64,000 nt of DNA from Rubellicoccus peritrichatus (GTDB taxonomy: Bacteria > Verrucomicrobiota > Verrucomicrobiia > Opitutales > Cerasicoccaceae). Below, piece by piece: positions 25,425 through 34,075 of the stretch; positions within the stretch are counted from its first letter, which is position 1, and the number at the start of each line of letters is the position of its first letter. Below the pieces are notes generated by a model that did no database searches, had not been told where the DNA came from, and was given only the letters and a program-made list of their open reading frames with translations. The stretch spans positions 5,141,001-5,205,000 of the forward strand of contig NZ_CP136920.1 of the NCBI RefSeq assembly GCF_033100135.1, written 5' to 3'. The position numbers and the translations under genes are program-made.

Positions 25425-26846
25425 ATGCTTCGGGTAGATCATCTGACCAAGTCCTACCGCGTAGGCAAGGGGCGTCATTACGTTTTTAAAGACGTCTCCA
25501 TGACCTTTCCAGAGAATGCCAACATTGGCATTATCGGACCCAATGGAGCCGGTAAATCAACTTTGCTGCGAATCCTCGGCGGCATTGACTACCCGGACAA
25601 TGGGCAAATCATAACCGACCATACGTTCTCCTGGCCACTTGGATTACGCGGCGGCTTTGTCGCCCACCTCTCCGGACGCGATAATTGCAGGATGATTTGC
25701 CAGCTCTACGGGATACCCCATGGAGAACTTCAGAAAAAACTGGAGTACATTAAAGAGCTCACTCAGATCGGTAAGTACTTCGAGGAGCCCGTGATGTATT
25801 ATTCATCGGGTATGTCCAGTCGACTTGGTTTCGGCCTGAGCATGGCCTTTGAATTCGACTACTTCCTGATTGATGAAATCACGGCAGTGGGCGATGCCAA
25901 GTTCGGGCAACTTGCAAAACAAACCCTTCAGGAAAAAGCACAAAGAAGCCGTGTCATCATGGTGTCCCACAACATGTCGGACATTCGATCCTTTTGCGAT
26001 GTTGGCATATTAATCAAGGATGGCAAAATCCAGGTGTTCCAGAACCTGGATGATGCCATCGAGTCCTACCTCCCGAAAACAAAGGAGGATCCCAAAGCAA
26101 AGCAAATGCTTGAGCGCAAAGCTGGTTTAAAAGACCTGGCCAAAATCCAGCAGAGCAATGACAAGGCATCCAGAATCAAAAAGCAAATAGCCCAATCACT
26201 TGAAGAGATTCACGATAAGCTGAAGAATGAGAATTTGCAGATTGATGGCGATATTGGTGACTTTTTCAAACAGCTCGGCACTGCATTCCAAAATTTGAAT
26301 GATACCCAGCAAGCGATAGAGTGCTTTGAGAAATCGCTTGAGTACGATTCCTTCCAGTTCCACTCACGCATCCAACTGGCGACACTCTACAATCAAAAAG
26401 AGAACTACGAAAGAGCGAATGAAATCCTTGATGAAGCCATCATCCTGGATCCGAATCATCTGGGCTTAAATACACAGCTCGCCAAGCGTTATCTGCGGGA
26501 AGGCAATACGAAATTGGCTGAGGAGCATCAATTGAGGGCAATTAAAGCATCTCCCACAAACCCAAACAGCTGGTTTTTATTGGCCCGCGTTTATCTCACA
26601 GCGGAAAATCTTGATGCCGCAATTGATGCAATCATCAAGGCGATAGAGATTAATGACAAGAACCCCAGTTATCACCTACTCCTCAGTCAAGCGCTGTATC
26701 AGATAGGTGCTTACCTCCCCGCCATTGAAGCCAAAAGCCGTTCAAATATTGCCTCACAGGGCGAGAAGGCCGAAGAATCCAACCTTCAGCTGTTCGAACA
26801 TCTTTTAAACCAAGTAGAAAATCTTAACGCTAAATTAAATTGTTAA
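25425..26846 (+). CDS. Polysaccharide export ATPase (KpsT-like) with C-terminal TPR domain
   Basis: The protein has 473 residues, about twice the length of KpsT. Residues 1-217 form the ATPase: Walker A GPNGAGKST (38-46), a YYSSGMSSRLGFGLS signature and Walker B YFLIDEITAVGD, characteristic of capsule exporters. A charged helical linker (about 225-275) leads to about five tetratricopeptide repeats from residue 278 to 450. TPR tails are not part of classical KpsT and may recruit cytoplasmic synthesis enzymes to the exporter. It is tightly coupled to the permease gene. Confidence 0.92.
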   Translation: MLRVDHLTKSYRVGKGRHYVFKDVSMTFPENANIGIIGPNGAGKSTLLRILGGIDYPDNGQIITDHTFSWPLGLRGGFVAHLSGRDNCRMICQLYGIPHGELQKKLEYIKELTQIGKYFEEPVMYYSSGMSSRLGFGLSMAFEFDYFLIDEITAVGDAKFGQLAKQTLQEKAQRSRVIMVSHNMSDIRSFCDVGILIKDGKIQVFQNLDDAIESYLPKTKEDPKAKQMLERKAGLKDLAKIQQSNDKASRIKKQIAQSLEEIHDKLKNENLQIDGDIGDFFKQLGTAFQNLNDTQQAIECFEKSLEYDSFQFHSRIQLATLYNQKENYERANEILDEAIILDPNHLGLNTQLAKRYLREGNTKLAEEHQLRAIKASPTNPNSWFLLARVYLTAENLDAAIDAIIKAIEINDKNPSYHLLLSQALYQIGAYLPAIEAKSRSNIASQGEKAEESNLQLFEHLLNQVENLNAKLNC

Positions 26847-26881
26847 AGGAGCTCCTTCCCAAACAATCTTTATGAACTCAC

Positions 26882-27946
26882 ATGGTTGAGGAAATCGCAC
26901 TGGAAACACATCCCCTAAAGCCGTATTCGGGGGAAAACATCGATGAAGATACCGACACTTGTTATACGCTTGGCGAAGATGAAGTTCGTAAAACTTCAAA
27001 AGGAACCCATCTTTATAAAGCCAGCGCTTTGTTGATAACGAATTCTGCCACTGTTCATGGAGGCATATTTTCAATAAAGAACAAAGACTCCAAATTCGTC
27101 ACGGAGTCGATCACGCTGAATGCCAAAAGCAATATCGATCAGCATTACAAAAAAGCGCTAACCTTCGAATCTCAAAAGACATTAGAAATAGATGAGCCAT
27201 GCATTCTCATTGCGAATAGAGCTCATGAAAATTATTATCACTGGCATATCAATTGCCTTCCAGCCGTCACCATAGCTACAGAATTGCAACTGCCTTGGCG
27301 TTTTATCGTCCCGAAGCTAAACAACTGGCAAAGAGACAGTCTCACAATCCTCAAAATCCCCCCGGAAAAGCTGATTGAGCTGGATCATCACACATCTCTT
27401 CATTGCCAAAGACTCTACACCCCGACTTCGGTATTTAACGAACTGAGGCATGTTGGCATTGAAATTCTTGATTCACTTCGAAGTCTGGCTCTGGAAAGCA
27501 TAGGCAAGGTAACACCACGCCGGAAGGTATATCTGGAAAGGAGCGATTCGAAAGCCCGTACCCTGCTCAATGAAGAGGAGCTGGCAAATGCACTGCAAGC
27601 TGTTGGCTTCGAGATCGTTACCGCATCCAATTTGAGCTATAGAGAGCAAGTAAAGCTGTTTTTAGAGACAGAATTTCTGGTTACTTGCCATGGCGCTGGC
27701 TTGACCAATATTGCCTGGCTCCCGCCCAACGCATCCATTTACGAAATTCGTCCGGAATTCTGGAATATGAAGATGTACAGACATCTGGCTTACATTCGCG
27801 AACTGGATTATCACAGTTACGTAGAAGAAGGTGAGCCTGTCAGAGGCAGCAGATGGACGATTAATGACGTCCCGGCAATGGTTTATCGAATAACCGAGCA
27901 ATTCGCGACCAGCAACCCGTCTTTGTGGCAGAAATCAAGTGGATGA
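26882..27946 (+). CDS. Glycosyltransferase family 61 protein
   Basis: The 354-residue protein matches GT61. It has NYYHWHINCLPA in the N-terminal half, RKVYLERSDSKARTLLNEEE in the middle and FLVTCHGAGLTNIAWLPP near residue 270-287, the GT61 core. It lacks a signal peptide and is likely cytoplasmic. Position between the exporter ATPase and the periplasmic KpsE-like gene indicates a role in building the exported polysaccharide. The sugar donor is unknown. Confidence 0.88.
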   Translation: MVEEIALETHPLKPYSGENIDEDTDTCYTLGEDEVRKTSKGTHLYKASALLITNSATVHGGIFSIKNKDSKFVTESITLNAKSNIDQHYKKALTFESQKTLEIDEPCILIANRAHENYYHWHINCLPAVTIATELQLPWRFIVPKLNNWQRDSLTILKIPPEKLIELDHHTSLHCQRLYTPTSVFNELRHVGIEILDSLRSLALESIGKVTPRRKVYLERSDSKARTLLNEEELANALQAVGFEIVTASNLSYREQVKLFLETEFLVTCHGAGLTNIAWLPPNASIYEIRPEFWNMKMYRHLAYIRELDYHSYVEEGEPVRGSRWTINDVPAMVYRITEQFATSNPSLWQKSSG

Positions 27947-28183
27947 AGCCCTAAGCAGACTCTCAACACCACAATTTAAGGCAATCTTTTCGATCGAGCT
28001 GTAGACTAAAGCAATATTTTTTGACTCGACGCGACATCAGGACCTGAAGATACATCTACGGTTTCAATTCCAATTCCACAAACGTCAGAACCAAGGAAAT
28101 GCCATTCCTTATGATCATAACGGAGAGCGGAATCTGGTTTTTGAATTGCGGCAATCACTTAATAGACATCATCAAATTATTCA

Positions 28184-29287
28184 ATGAATTGGCTTTTCAA
28201 CCGTTTTGACAAATACGGCCTTATCATCGTTGTCGTCATCCCAACGGTCCTGACTCTGCTCTACAGCTTGTTTGTGGCTCAAGAACGCTATACTGTTGAA
28301 AGTCAGGTCATCGTCCGAGAAAGCGATTCTGGAGGCATGCCGCTTCTCTCAGGAATGGCTCTGGGTTTGTTTGGTGCCAACTCAGCGTCACTTGAAGATG
28401 CCTATATCCTGAGAGGTTATCTCTACAGTGGTTCATTTCTCAATCAATTGAACGGAGAATTCGATTTGAGAGAGCACTACGGCAATGTGGGCTTCGATTT
28501 CATGCATGGACTCTCGCAAAGTGCCTCACAAGAGGACTTTCTGGAATATTTCAGGAACGCTCTGAGGATCGAGATCGATCCGGAAGCAAGTATTATAACG
28601 ATAGCAACCACTGCATTTTCACCAGAAATGGCGTTGGAAATGAATAAATTCATGGTGGCATCAAGCGAGGATGAAATTAATCGCCTCAACCGAATTATCG
28701 CTGAATCCCAGACCAGATTTGCCCAGAAGGAGCTGGATACCGCTGAGGCATTTTTAATCAAAGCCGAGAGCAAGCTTTTAGCTTTTCAACATGAGCATGG
28801 CATCGCCGATGCTAATAGCGAGGCAGTCTCTTTGTTCACTCGTATTTCGGAGCTGGAGGGAGTTTTGACCACGAAGGAAACAGAGTTGAAAGGAATGCTA
28901 AAGTACATTCGGGAGGATGCCATTCCCGTTCGAGCACTCCAGCAGGAAATTGAAGCTGTCAAACAGCAGCTTGAGGAAGAAGATGCTGAACTAAGTGGCT
29001 CAGCAGAAGGTGGAATGCTTCCAATAATTCAAACATTTCAACATTTACGAATGGAAGTCAATTTTGCCGCCAAAGCTTATGCATCTTCATTTGCTGCTCT
29101 GGAATCTGCCAAACTGGAAATAACACGACAGGAAAAATTCCTGCTTCTCGTCGCTCCACCGCAAATTCCTGATGCTCCATCCGCGCCAGAACCAATATGG
29201 GAGACGCTTACGGTTCTCGTTGTTTCACTACTGTTACTCGGCATCATAAAACTCATCATCGCAACCATACGCGATCACACGATTTAA
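28184..29287 (+). CDS. Capsule polysaccharide export inner-membrane protein (KpsE/Wzz-like)
   Basis: The 367-residue protein has the polysaccharide co-polymerase layout: an N-terminal transmembrane helix (about 11-31), a long periplasmic part with coiled coil at about 165-260, and a C-terminal helix (about 341-361). KpsE links the ABC exporter to the outer-membrane KpsD channel. A 237-bp gap with no gene precedes it, and the outer-membrane gene follows after 15 bp. Confidence 0.88.
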   Translation: MNWLFNRFDKYGLIIVVVIPTVLTLLYSLFVAQERYTVESQVIVRESDSGGMPLLSGMALGLFGANSASLEDAYILRGYLYSGSFLNQLNGEFDLREHYGNVGFDFMHGLSQSASQEDFLEYFRNALRIEIDPEASIITIATTAFSPEMALEMNKFMVASSEDEINRLNRIIAESQTRFAQKELDTAEAFLIKAESKLLAFQHEHGIADANSEAVSLFTRISELEGVLTTKETELKGMLKYIREDAIPVRALQQEIEAVKQQLEEEDAELSGSAEGGMLPIIQTFQHLRMEVNFAAKAYASSFAALESAKLEITRQEKFLLLVAPPQIPDAPSAPEPIWETLTVLVVSLLLLGIIKLIIATIRDHTI

Positions 29288-29302
29288 AAACGATCTCGAC
29301 CC

Positions 29303-30967
29303 ATGAAAGATCTTTGGAAAACCATATTTCTAGTCAGCGCTTCTTCTCTTTTTATGCTGAGCTTGGCGGCACAGTCGTCAGTCGCGATAGATACCACCTC
29401 TATCGACGATCTCAAAGAAGCTGAAAGAAACGAAGAAATCAGCGCAATCAGTGAAAGCTTTGGCCTATCTTCAGATGGAGAGCCCGTTTTCGGAGCCCAA
29501 TTGTTTCAAGGTGACTTTAAAGATTTATCATTCAGCGGCTTTAACCCGGAGTATCAGGTAGGGATTGGCGATAAGATACAGGCTATGGTCTGGGGGGCAC
29601 TGCAATTAGAATTGGATCTGACTGTAGACCCTCAAGGCAACATCTTCATACCTGAAGTCGGCCCAATTAAAGTATTAGGAGTAAGAAACGCCGACCTCAA
29701 TGAGGTCATCAGCGAAAAGGTGAAACGCGTATTCTCCCAGAATGTTGAAATTTATGCCAACCTGGCCAGTGCTCAGGATGTAAAGGTCTTCGTCAGCGGC
29801 TACGTAACACGGCCCGGCCTCTACCAGGGTTTTGCTTCAGATTCAGTTCTCTACTACCTGGACCGTGCAGGAGGCATTGATCTCAATCGAGGCAGCTTTA
29901 TCGATATCACCGTAAAGCGCGGCGGAAAGATACTTCAAAAACTCGATCTTTATGAATTCCTTGGTTCAGGAACCCTTCCACTGACTCAGTTCCAGGATGG
30001 AGACTCGATTTTCGTCGGCTCCATACGCAACACTGCAACCGTTATGGGACAAGTTTCCAACCCTGCCCGCTTTGAGTTCATTGATGACCAGGTCCCTCTT
30101 TATCAATTACTTGAGTTAGCCACCCCTGAGGCCACGGCTACACACGTCAGTATCAAGCGACAGCTACGAGGCCGCCAGGAAGCATTCTTCTTTCCTTTGG
30201 ATGAAGCACGCGAGATTCCAATTGAAGCTGAAGATGAGGTGACAGTGACATCACGCCACGTACCGGAGACAATCCTCGTCACCATTACCGGAGAACATGA
30301 AGGAGAAGGCCAGCAAGTCCTGACCTATGGAGCAATACTCGCTGATGCGATTGCCCGCATACGCCCAAGCTCGCGTTCTGATATCAACTCTGCTCAACTC
30401 TTCCGTGAATCTGTAGCAGAACGACAAAAGCAGTTACTGAATCAGATGCTGGATAATCTGGAGCGCACCACTCTCAATGCGCGCTCACACACACTTGAGG
30501 AAGCCCAGCTCCGCTTACAGGAGTCAGAAATGATCATTCGCTTTATTGAGCGTGGTCGTCAGGTTCAGCCCAAGGGACAAGTCCTTCTCGATAATCCACA
30601 AGCTGCAAAAGATATATTCCTTGAAGACGGAGATGTCATTTACATCCCCCAAAAAACCAAACTCGTCACTGTTTATGGAGAAGTTAAGTTTCCCAATACA
30701 CAGATTTTCAATCCTGAGTATTACATCAAAGAGTATATTGAAAAAGCAGGTGGTTATACTGATAACGCAGAAACCGATGAAATCATCCTGATTCGCAAAA
30801 ACGGTTTGGTTGAGAACGTGGGAACCGGTCGCTGGGTTGAGCCACTTCCAGGCGATGAGATTTTTGTCCTACCAAAGCCAGACGACAAGACCCTCCAATT
30901 TGCTAAGGATATCTCTACGATTCTATACCAAATTGCATTGTCTGCTAGAGTCGTCATTGGCCTCTAA
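29303..30967 (+). CDS. Polysaccharide export outer-membrane protein (KpsD/Wza-like)
   Basis: The 554-residue protein has an N-terminal signal peptide (about 1-24) and a Poly_export domain (about 80-170, YQVGIGDKIQAMVWG). SLBB-type domains follow (VKVFVSGYVTRPGLYQG near 175, further copies near 245 and 450). It lacks an obvious lipobox and resembles KpsD more than Wza. In the family it forms the periplasmic/outer-membrane conduit for capsule. It follows the KpsE-like gene directly. Confidence 0.92.
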   Translation: MKDLWKTIFLVSASSLFMLSLAAQSSVAIDTTSIDDLKEAERNEEISAISESFGLSSDGEPVFGAQLFQGDFKDLSFSGFNPEYQVGIGDKIQAMVWGALQLELDLTVDPQGNIFIPEVGPIKVLGVRNADLNEVISEKVKRVFSQNVEIYANLASAQDVKVFVSGYVTRPGLYQGFASDSVLYYLDRAGGIDLNRGSFIDITVKRGGKILQKLDLYEFLGSGTLPLTQFQDGDSIFVGSIRNTATVMGQVSNPARFEFIDDQVPLYQLLELATPEATATHVSIKRQLRGRQEAFFFPLDEAREIPIEAEDEVTVTSRHVPETILVTITGEHEGEGQQVLTYGAILADAIARIRPSSRSDINSAQLFRESVAERQKQLLNQMLDNLERTTLNARSHTLEEAQLRLQESEMIIRFIERGRQVQPKGQVLLDNPQAAKDIFLEDGDVIYIPQKTKLVTVYGEVKFPNTQIFNPEYYIKEYIEKAGGYTDNAETDEIILIRKNGLVENVGTGRWVEPLPGDEIFVLPKPDDKTLQFAKDISTILYQIALSARVVIGL

Positions 30968-31009
30968 ACTCGACTTCTCAGATAAGAATCAAACTACGAA
31001 CTGCACTTC

Positions 31010-31792
31010 ATGACTTCACCACGCCAAAAGCTCAAATCAGGTAAGCCACTCATTGGCAGCTGGATTAATACAGGTTCGCCAATCGTCGCCGAACTGATGG
31101 CTCAATTCGGATTCGATTTCCTATGTGTCGATGCTGAGCACTCGGCTGTCGACCTGCCTCAAGCGCAGCAAATCTTCCAGGCAATCCAGTCAGGCAATCC
31201 GAACTGCGCCCAATTTGTCCGCCTGCATGGTGTTGATTATGCCTTCGCTAAGCGCTACCTGGATGCGGGCGCACGAGGAATCATAGGACCACTGGTTACC
31301 ACACGTGAAGAAGCTGAGTTATTGGTTCAAGCAACAAAGTATCCCCCTCTCGGCAAACGAGGGGTCGGCTTTTGCCGGGCAAATCAATACGGTACCAATC
31401 TACAAACGGAATTTGATCGCGCAAACGAAGAAGGTGTTGTCGCAGTCCAAATCGAAGATATCAAGGCAGTCGAAAACATTGATAATATTCTTTCCGTTAA
31501 AGGAATCGATGCTGCTTTTATTGGCCCCTATGACCTGAGCGCATCGATGGGATTAACCGCCCAGTTTGATCATCCCGATTACATTGAAGCCAGAGATCGA
31601 ATTCTTGAAGCCTGTAAAAGCAACAACGTTGCGGCGGGCATCCATGTAGTCAAACCAGACTCTGATGAGCTCTTAGCTCGAATTTCCGAAGGATATCGCT
31701 TGGTTGCGTTCAGTCTAGACATAACGATTTTAACTGATAGTTTACAAAAAAACATGTCTAAGATTCATAACGCGATAGACTCACTCGCCTGA
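31010..31792 (+). CDS. HpcH/HpaI family aldolase
   Basis: The 260-residue TIM-barrel aldolase has FLCVDAEHSAVD, QIEDIKAVENI (metal-ligand Glu) and AAFIGPYDLSASMG (metal-ligand Asp), as in 2-keto-3-deoxy-glucarate and 4-hydroxy-2-oxo-heptanedioate aldolases. These use a divalent metal and pyruvate-type donors. It lies between the KpsD-like and GT2 genes in the capsule locus, so an inferred role is making or degrading a keto-sugar acid for the polymer. A catabolic role is equally possible. Confidence 0.9.
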   Translation: MTSPRQKLKSGKPLIGSWINTGSPIVAELMAQFGFDFLCVDAEHSAVDLPQAQQIFQAIQSGNPNCAQFVRLHGVDYAFAKRYLDAGARGIIGPLVTTREEAELLVQATKYPPLGKRGVGFCRANQYGTNLQTEFDRANEEGVVAVQIEDIKAVENIDNILSVKGIDAAFIGPYDLSASMGLTAQFDHPDYIEARDRILEACKSNNVAAGIHVVKPDSDELLARISEGYRLVAFSLDITILTDSLQKNMSKIHNAIDSLA

Positions 31793-31806
31793 TCCTTCCA
31801 ACTCGA

Positions 31807-32685
31807 ATGATCGAGTTCACTTTCATCATTCCATCCTATCAGCAAGGTCGTTTCATACGGCGTTGCTTGGATAGTATTTGGGATCAAGGACTGCCGCGAG
31901 AATCCTATGAAGTCATGATCATGGATGGGGGGAGTAAAGATGAAACTGCCTCTATCGTCAGCAATCATCCACTGCAACCTACTTTCATTAGCGAACCTGA
32001 TCGTGGACAGGCTCATGCCGTCAACAAGGGACTAGCCCAGGCAAAAGGCCAGTATATCGCATGGATTAACTCAGACGATTATTATCACCCGAAGGCTTTT
32101 TTCTTTCTCCGTGAATATCTTCTAAAGCACCCCGAGGCGAAGGTTGTATATGGAGATGGAGATATTGTGGATGAAAACGAGCGCTATGTTTGCCCATACC
32201 CAACCGAAGACTGGAATCATAATCGCCTGGCAGACAAATGCTTTCTGTGCCAACCATCGGTAATTTTTCATCGAGATGTTTTTGAAACAGTAGGCATGCT
32301 TGATGAAGATCTCCATCTTGCTCTTGATCTCGAATACTGGATGCGAGCCGGACGAGAGTTTTCATTCACACGCTTACCGATCAAAGTAGCCTGCTCAAGG
32401 CACTATGAAGGTACAAAGTCGAACACACGCCCTCTACAAATGCAAATTGAAGCCCTTCTCGTCGGGCATAAGCATATTGGACGCTGGTCACGGCGAAGAC
32501 TCTGGTCAGTAACCGAGAATCGATTGATTATTAAAAAGCCTAAGCTTGCTCCAGAAATGATTCATTCCAATCGTGAACACCTTCTTTTTTGGACATATAA
32601 AATCGCTGGTTATCTTCGCCTCAGGTCGCGACCATCACTATCCAAGTATCTGGAAAAACTTCTTCAGGAAAGTCCGTCGCGATAA
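31807..32685 (+). CDS. Family 2 glycosyltransferase
   Basis: The 292-residue GT-A fold enzyme has IIPSYQQGRFIRRCLDSI at the N-terminus, MDGGSKDET near residue 40, and INSDDYYHP near residue 80, which holds the metal/nucleotide-binding acidic residues. No transmembrane segment is visible. It follows the aldolase gene after 14 bp and ends the plus-strand capsule operon, facing a convergent minus-strand gene 10 bp away. Confidence 0.92.
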   Translation: MIEFTFIIPSYQQGRFIRRCLDSIWDQGLPRESYEVMIMDGGSKDETASIVSNHPLQPTFISEPDRGQAHAVNKGLAQAKGQYIAWINSDDYYHPKAFFFLREYLLKHPEAKVVYGDGDIVDENERYVCPYPTEDWNHNRLADKCFLCQPSVIFHRDVFETVGMLDEDLHLALDLEYWMRAGREFSFTRLPIKVACSRHYEGTKSNTRPLQMQIEALLVGHKHIGRWSRRRLWSVTENRLIIKKPKLAPEMIHSNREHLLFWTYKIAGYLRLRSRPSLSKYLEKLLQESPSR

Positions 32686-32695
32686 ATACTTTTCT

Positions 32696-34075
32696 CTAAA
32701 ACAGAGTATTAAAATCAACTCGTGGAAAAGCTTCTAATGCACCGCCAACAGTTGCATTAAAAACACGCTTACCATTCGGATCTACTTGAGCACGGAACCG
32801 TTCATAAAAATCAATCATCTTTTCAGCCTGTGGCTCATGCCACACTTTTCCCTTACCAAAGTACGAGGCGGAAAAATGGTTCGGATCAGAATCATCATCG
32901 AGAATAACACGCTCGGTTCCCCCAATACGCGCAGGCTTCAACCGCCTGGCTACCTCCGGCACCGTATAAGCAGTATCACAGCCAATGATATAGATAGGTG
33001 AGCATCCCATTAAAATAGCCAATTGCAATAAAGCTCCAGTCACTGTCGGGACACGGCACAGGTGTTTTGCTAAGGAATTAGAACAAGGCTGCTCTAAAGA
33101 AATTGGCGATTTCTCTTCGAAGTAGCAAACATTGGAACTCTGACTTAAAAAGGAAGATGAGTCCCATTTAACATCATTTAGATCGTCATCCCCCAACCAA
33201 TCCGGAAAGAAGAAACTCGTCTCGGGCAATTCAGAAATCAGGCGACAGAAATCATCAGCAGAATCAGGCAGCACAACACTGTCGATACAGGAATAAACGC
33301 TTGGACGCCATTGAATGCGGTCAAACATAAGATGGAATGCATTCGAAACAAAGGTAATTTCATCCTCAAGTAATCCGAGATCCATCTGATTTAACGAAGG
33401 TCCATTGCCAATTACAAAGCAGCGCTTCCCTTCATATTGGTTACGAAAATCAGATAATGAATTGAGACTTGGTTTTTGCTGTTTCAGTCGACGCTGTAAT
33501 CGACTCTTAAAGCGTCTAGAATTGTTTTCAGCAAGAACAGCATAAATTCCATCGGAAAAATAAACATCTTGAATCTTTTCAATGCTTAGCGATTTCGAAA
33601 GCTTCTCCAGATTGCCAAACACTTCCTGTAAAAAATCATTGCGCACTGCAACAGTGCTGAGTGGACAATCATTTGCGTCAAAACATGCTTTTTTAGAAAT
33701 CCATAACTTTCTTTTAAATCCGCCATACTCACCCGTATAAAACTGATGAGCCAAAACCGAAAAGTTTGATTTTCTAAAGGCATCTCCCAGCATGTCTGCT
33801 TTGCCTTTCAACCACAAATCCCCAGCGACCAAAAAGCCCATAAATGATGAGCCTGATTCGGTCGAAAAACGAATGAGTGTATCAAATAAATCTTTAGATA
33901 AATCGACATTCTCGACTCGATAGCCTTCAACTCCGGCAGCTTCCATGACGCCCTTCCCAATAACACAAATGGCCTCTTTCGCAATTCCGTCCGATTCCAA
34001 ACTTTGCAAGGAGAAGGAAAGGTCACTCGCCTGCCTATCGTTCCAAAGAATGACCGCTATGCTTAACTTGCTCAC
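32696..34075 (-). CDS. MptE-like (DUF115) domain protein
   Basis: In this 459-residue protein the central and C-terminal part matches the DUF115/MptE-like fold: RCFVIGNGPSLNQMDL near residue 214 and IYIIGCDTAYTVPE near 365. This domain is shared by archaeal MptE and bacterial Maf-type motility accessory/glycosylation proteins. The first 200 residues have no clear assignment. The start overlaps the stop of the upstream gene by 4 bp. Paralogy with that upstream gene's MptE-like part and the capsule context favour a glycan-modifying role, by inference. Confidence 0.8.
   Translation of the reverse strand: MSKLSIAVILWNDRQASDLSFSLQSLESDGIAKEAICVIGKGVMEAAGVEGYRVENVDLSKDLFDTLIRFSTESGSSFMGFLVAGDLWLKGKADMLGDAFRKSNFSVLAHQFYTGEYGGFKRKLWISKKACFDANDCPLSTVAVRNDFLQEVFGNLEKLSKSLSIEKIQDVYFSDGIYAVLAENNSRRFKSRLQRRLKQQKPSLNSLSDFRNQYEGKRCFVIGNGPSLNQMDLGLLEDEITFVSNAFHLMFDRIQWRPSVYSCIDSVVLPDSADDFCRLISELPETSFFFPDWLGDDDLNDVKWDSSSFLSQSSNVCYFEEKSPISLEQPCSNSLAKHLCRVPTVTGALLQLAILMGCSPIYIIGCDTAYTVPEVARRLKPARIGGTERVILDDDSDPNHFSASYFGKGKVWHEPQAEKMIDFYERFRAQVDPNGKRVFNATVGGALEAFPRVDFNTLF

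Noticed and set aside
26848-26859. Palindrome AAGGAGCTCCTT after the KpsT-like gene
   Set aside because: Only 12 bp, no T-run and too far from the next start to be a ribosome binding site; could be chance.
28081-28150. AAGGAA/TTCCTT stem and possible promoter before the KpsE-like gene
   Set aside because: Six-base arms and no paired -35/-10 boxes; nothing else recognisable in this 237-bp gap.
32685-32710. AATACT/AGTATT pair between the convergent GT2 and MptE-like genes
   Set aside because: Six-base AT-rich arms with a bulge; too weak to call a bidirectional terminator, though the position would suit one.
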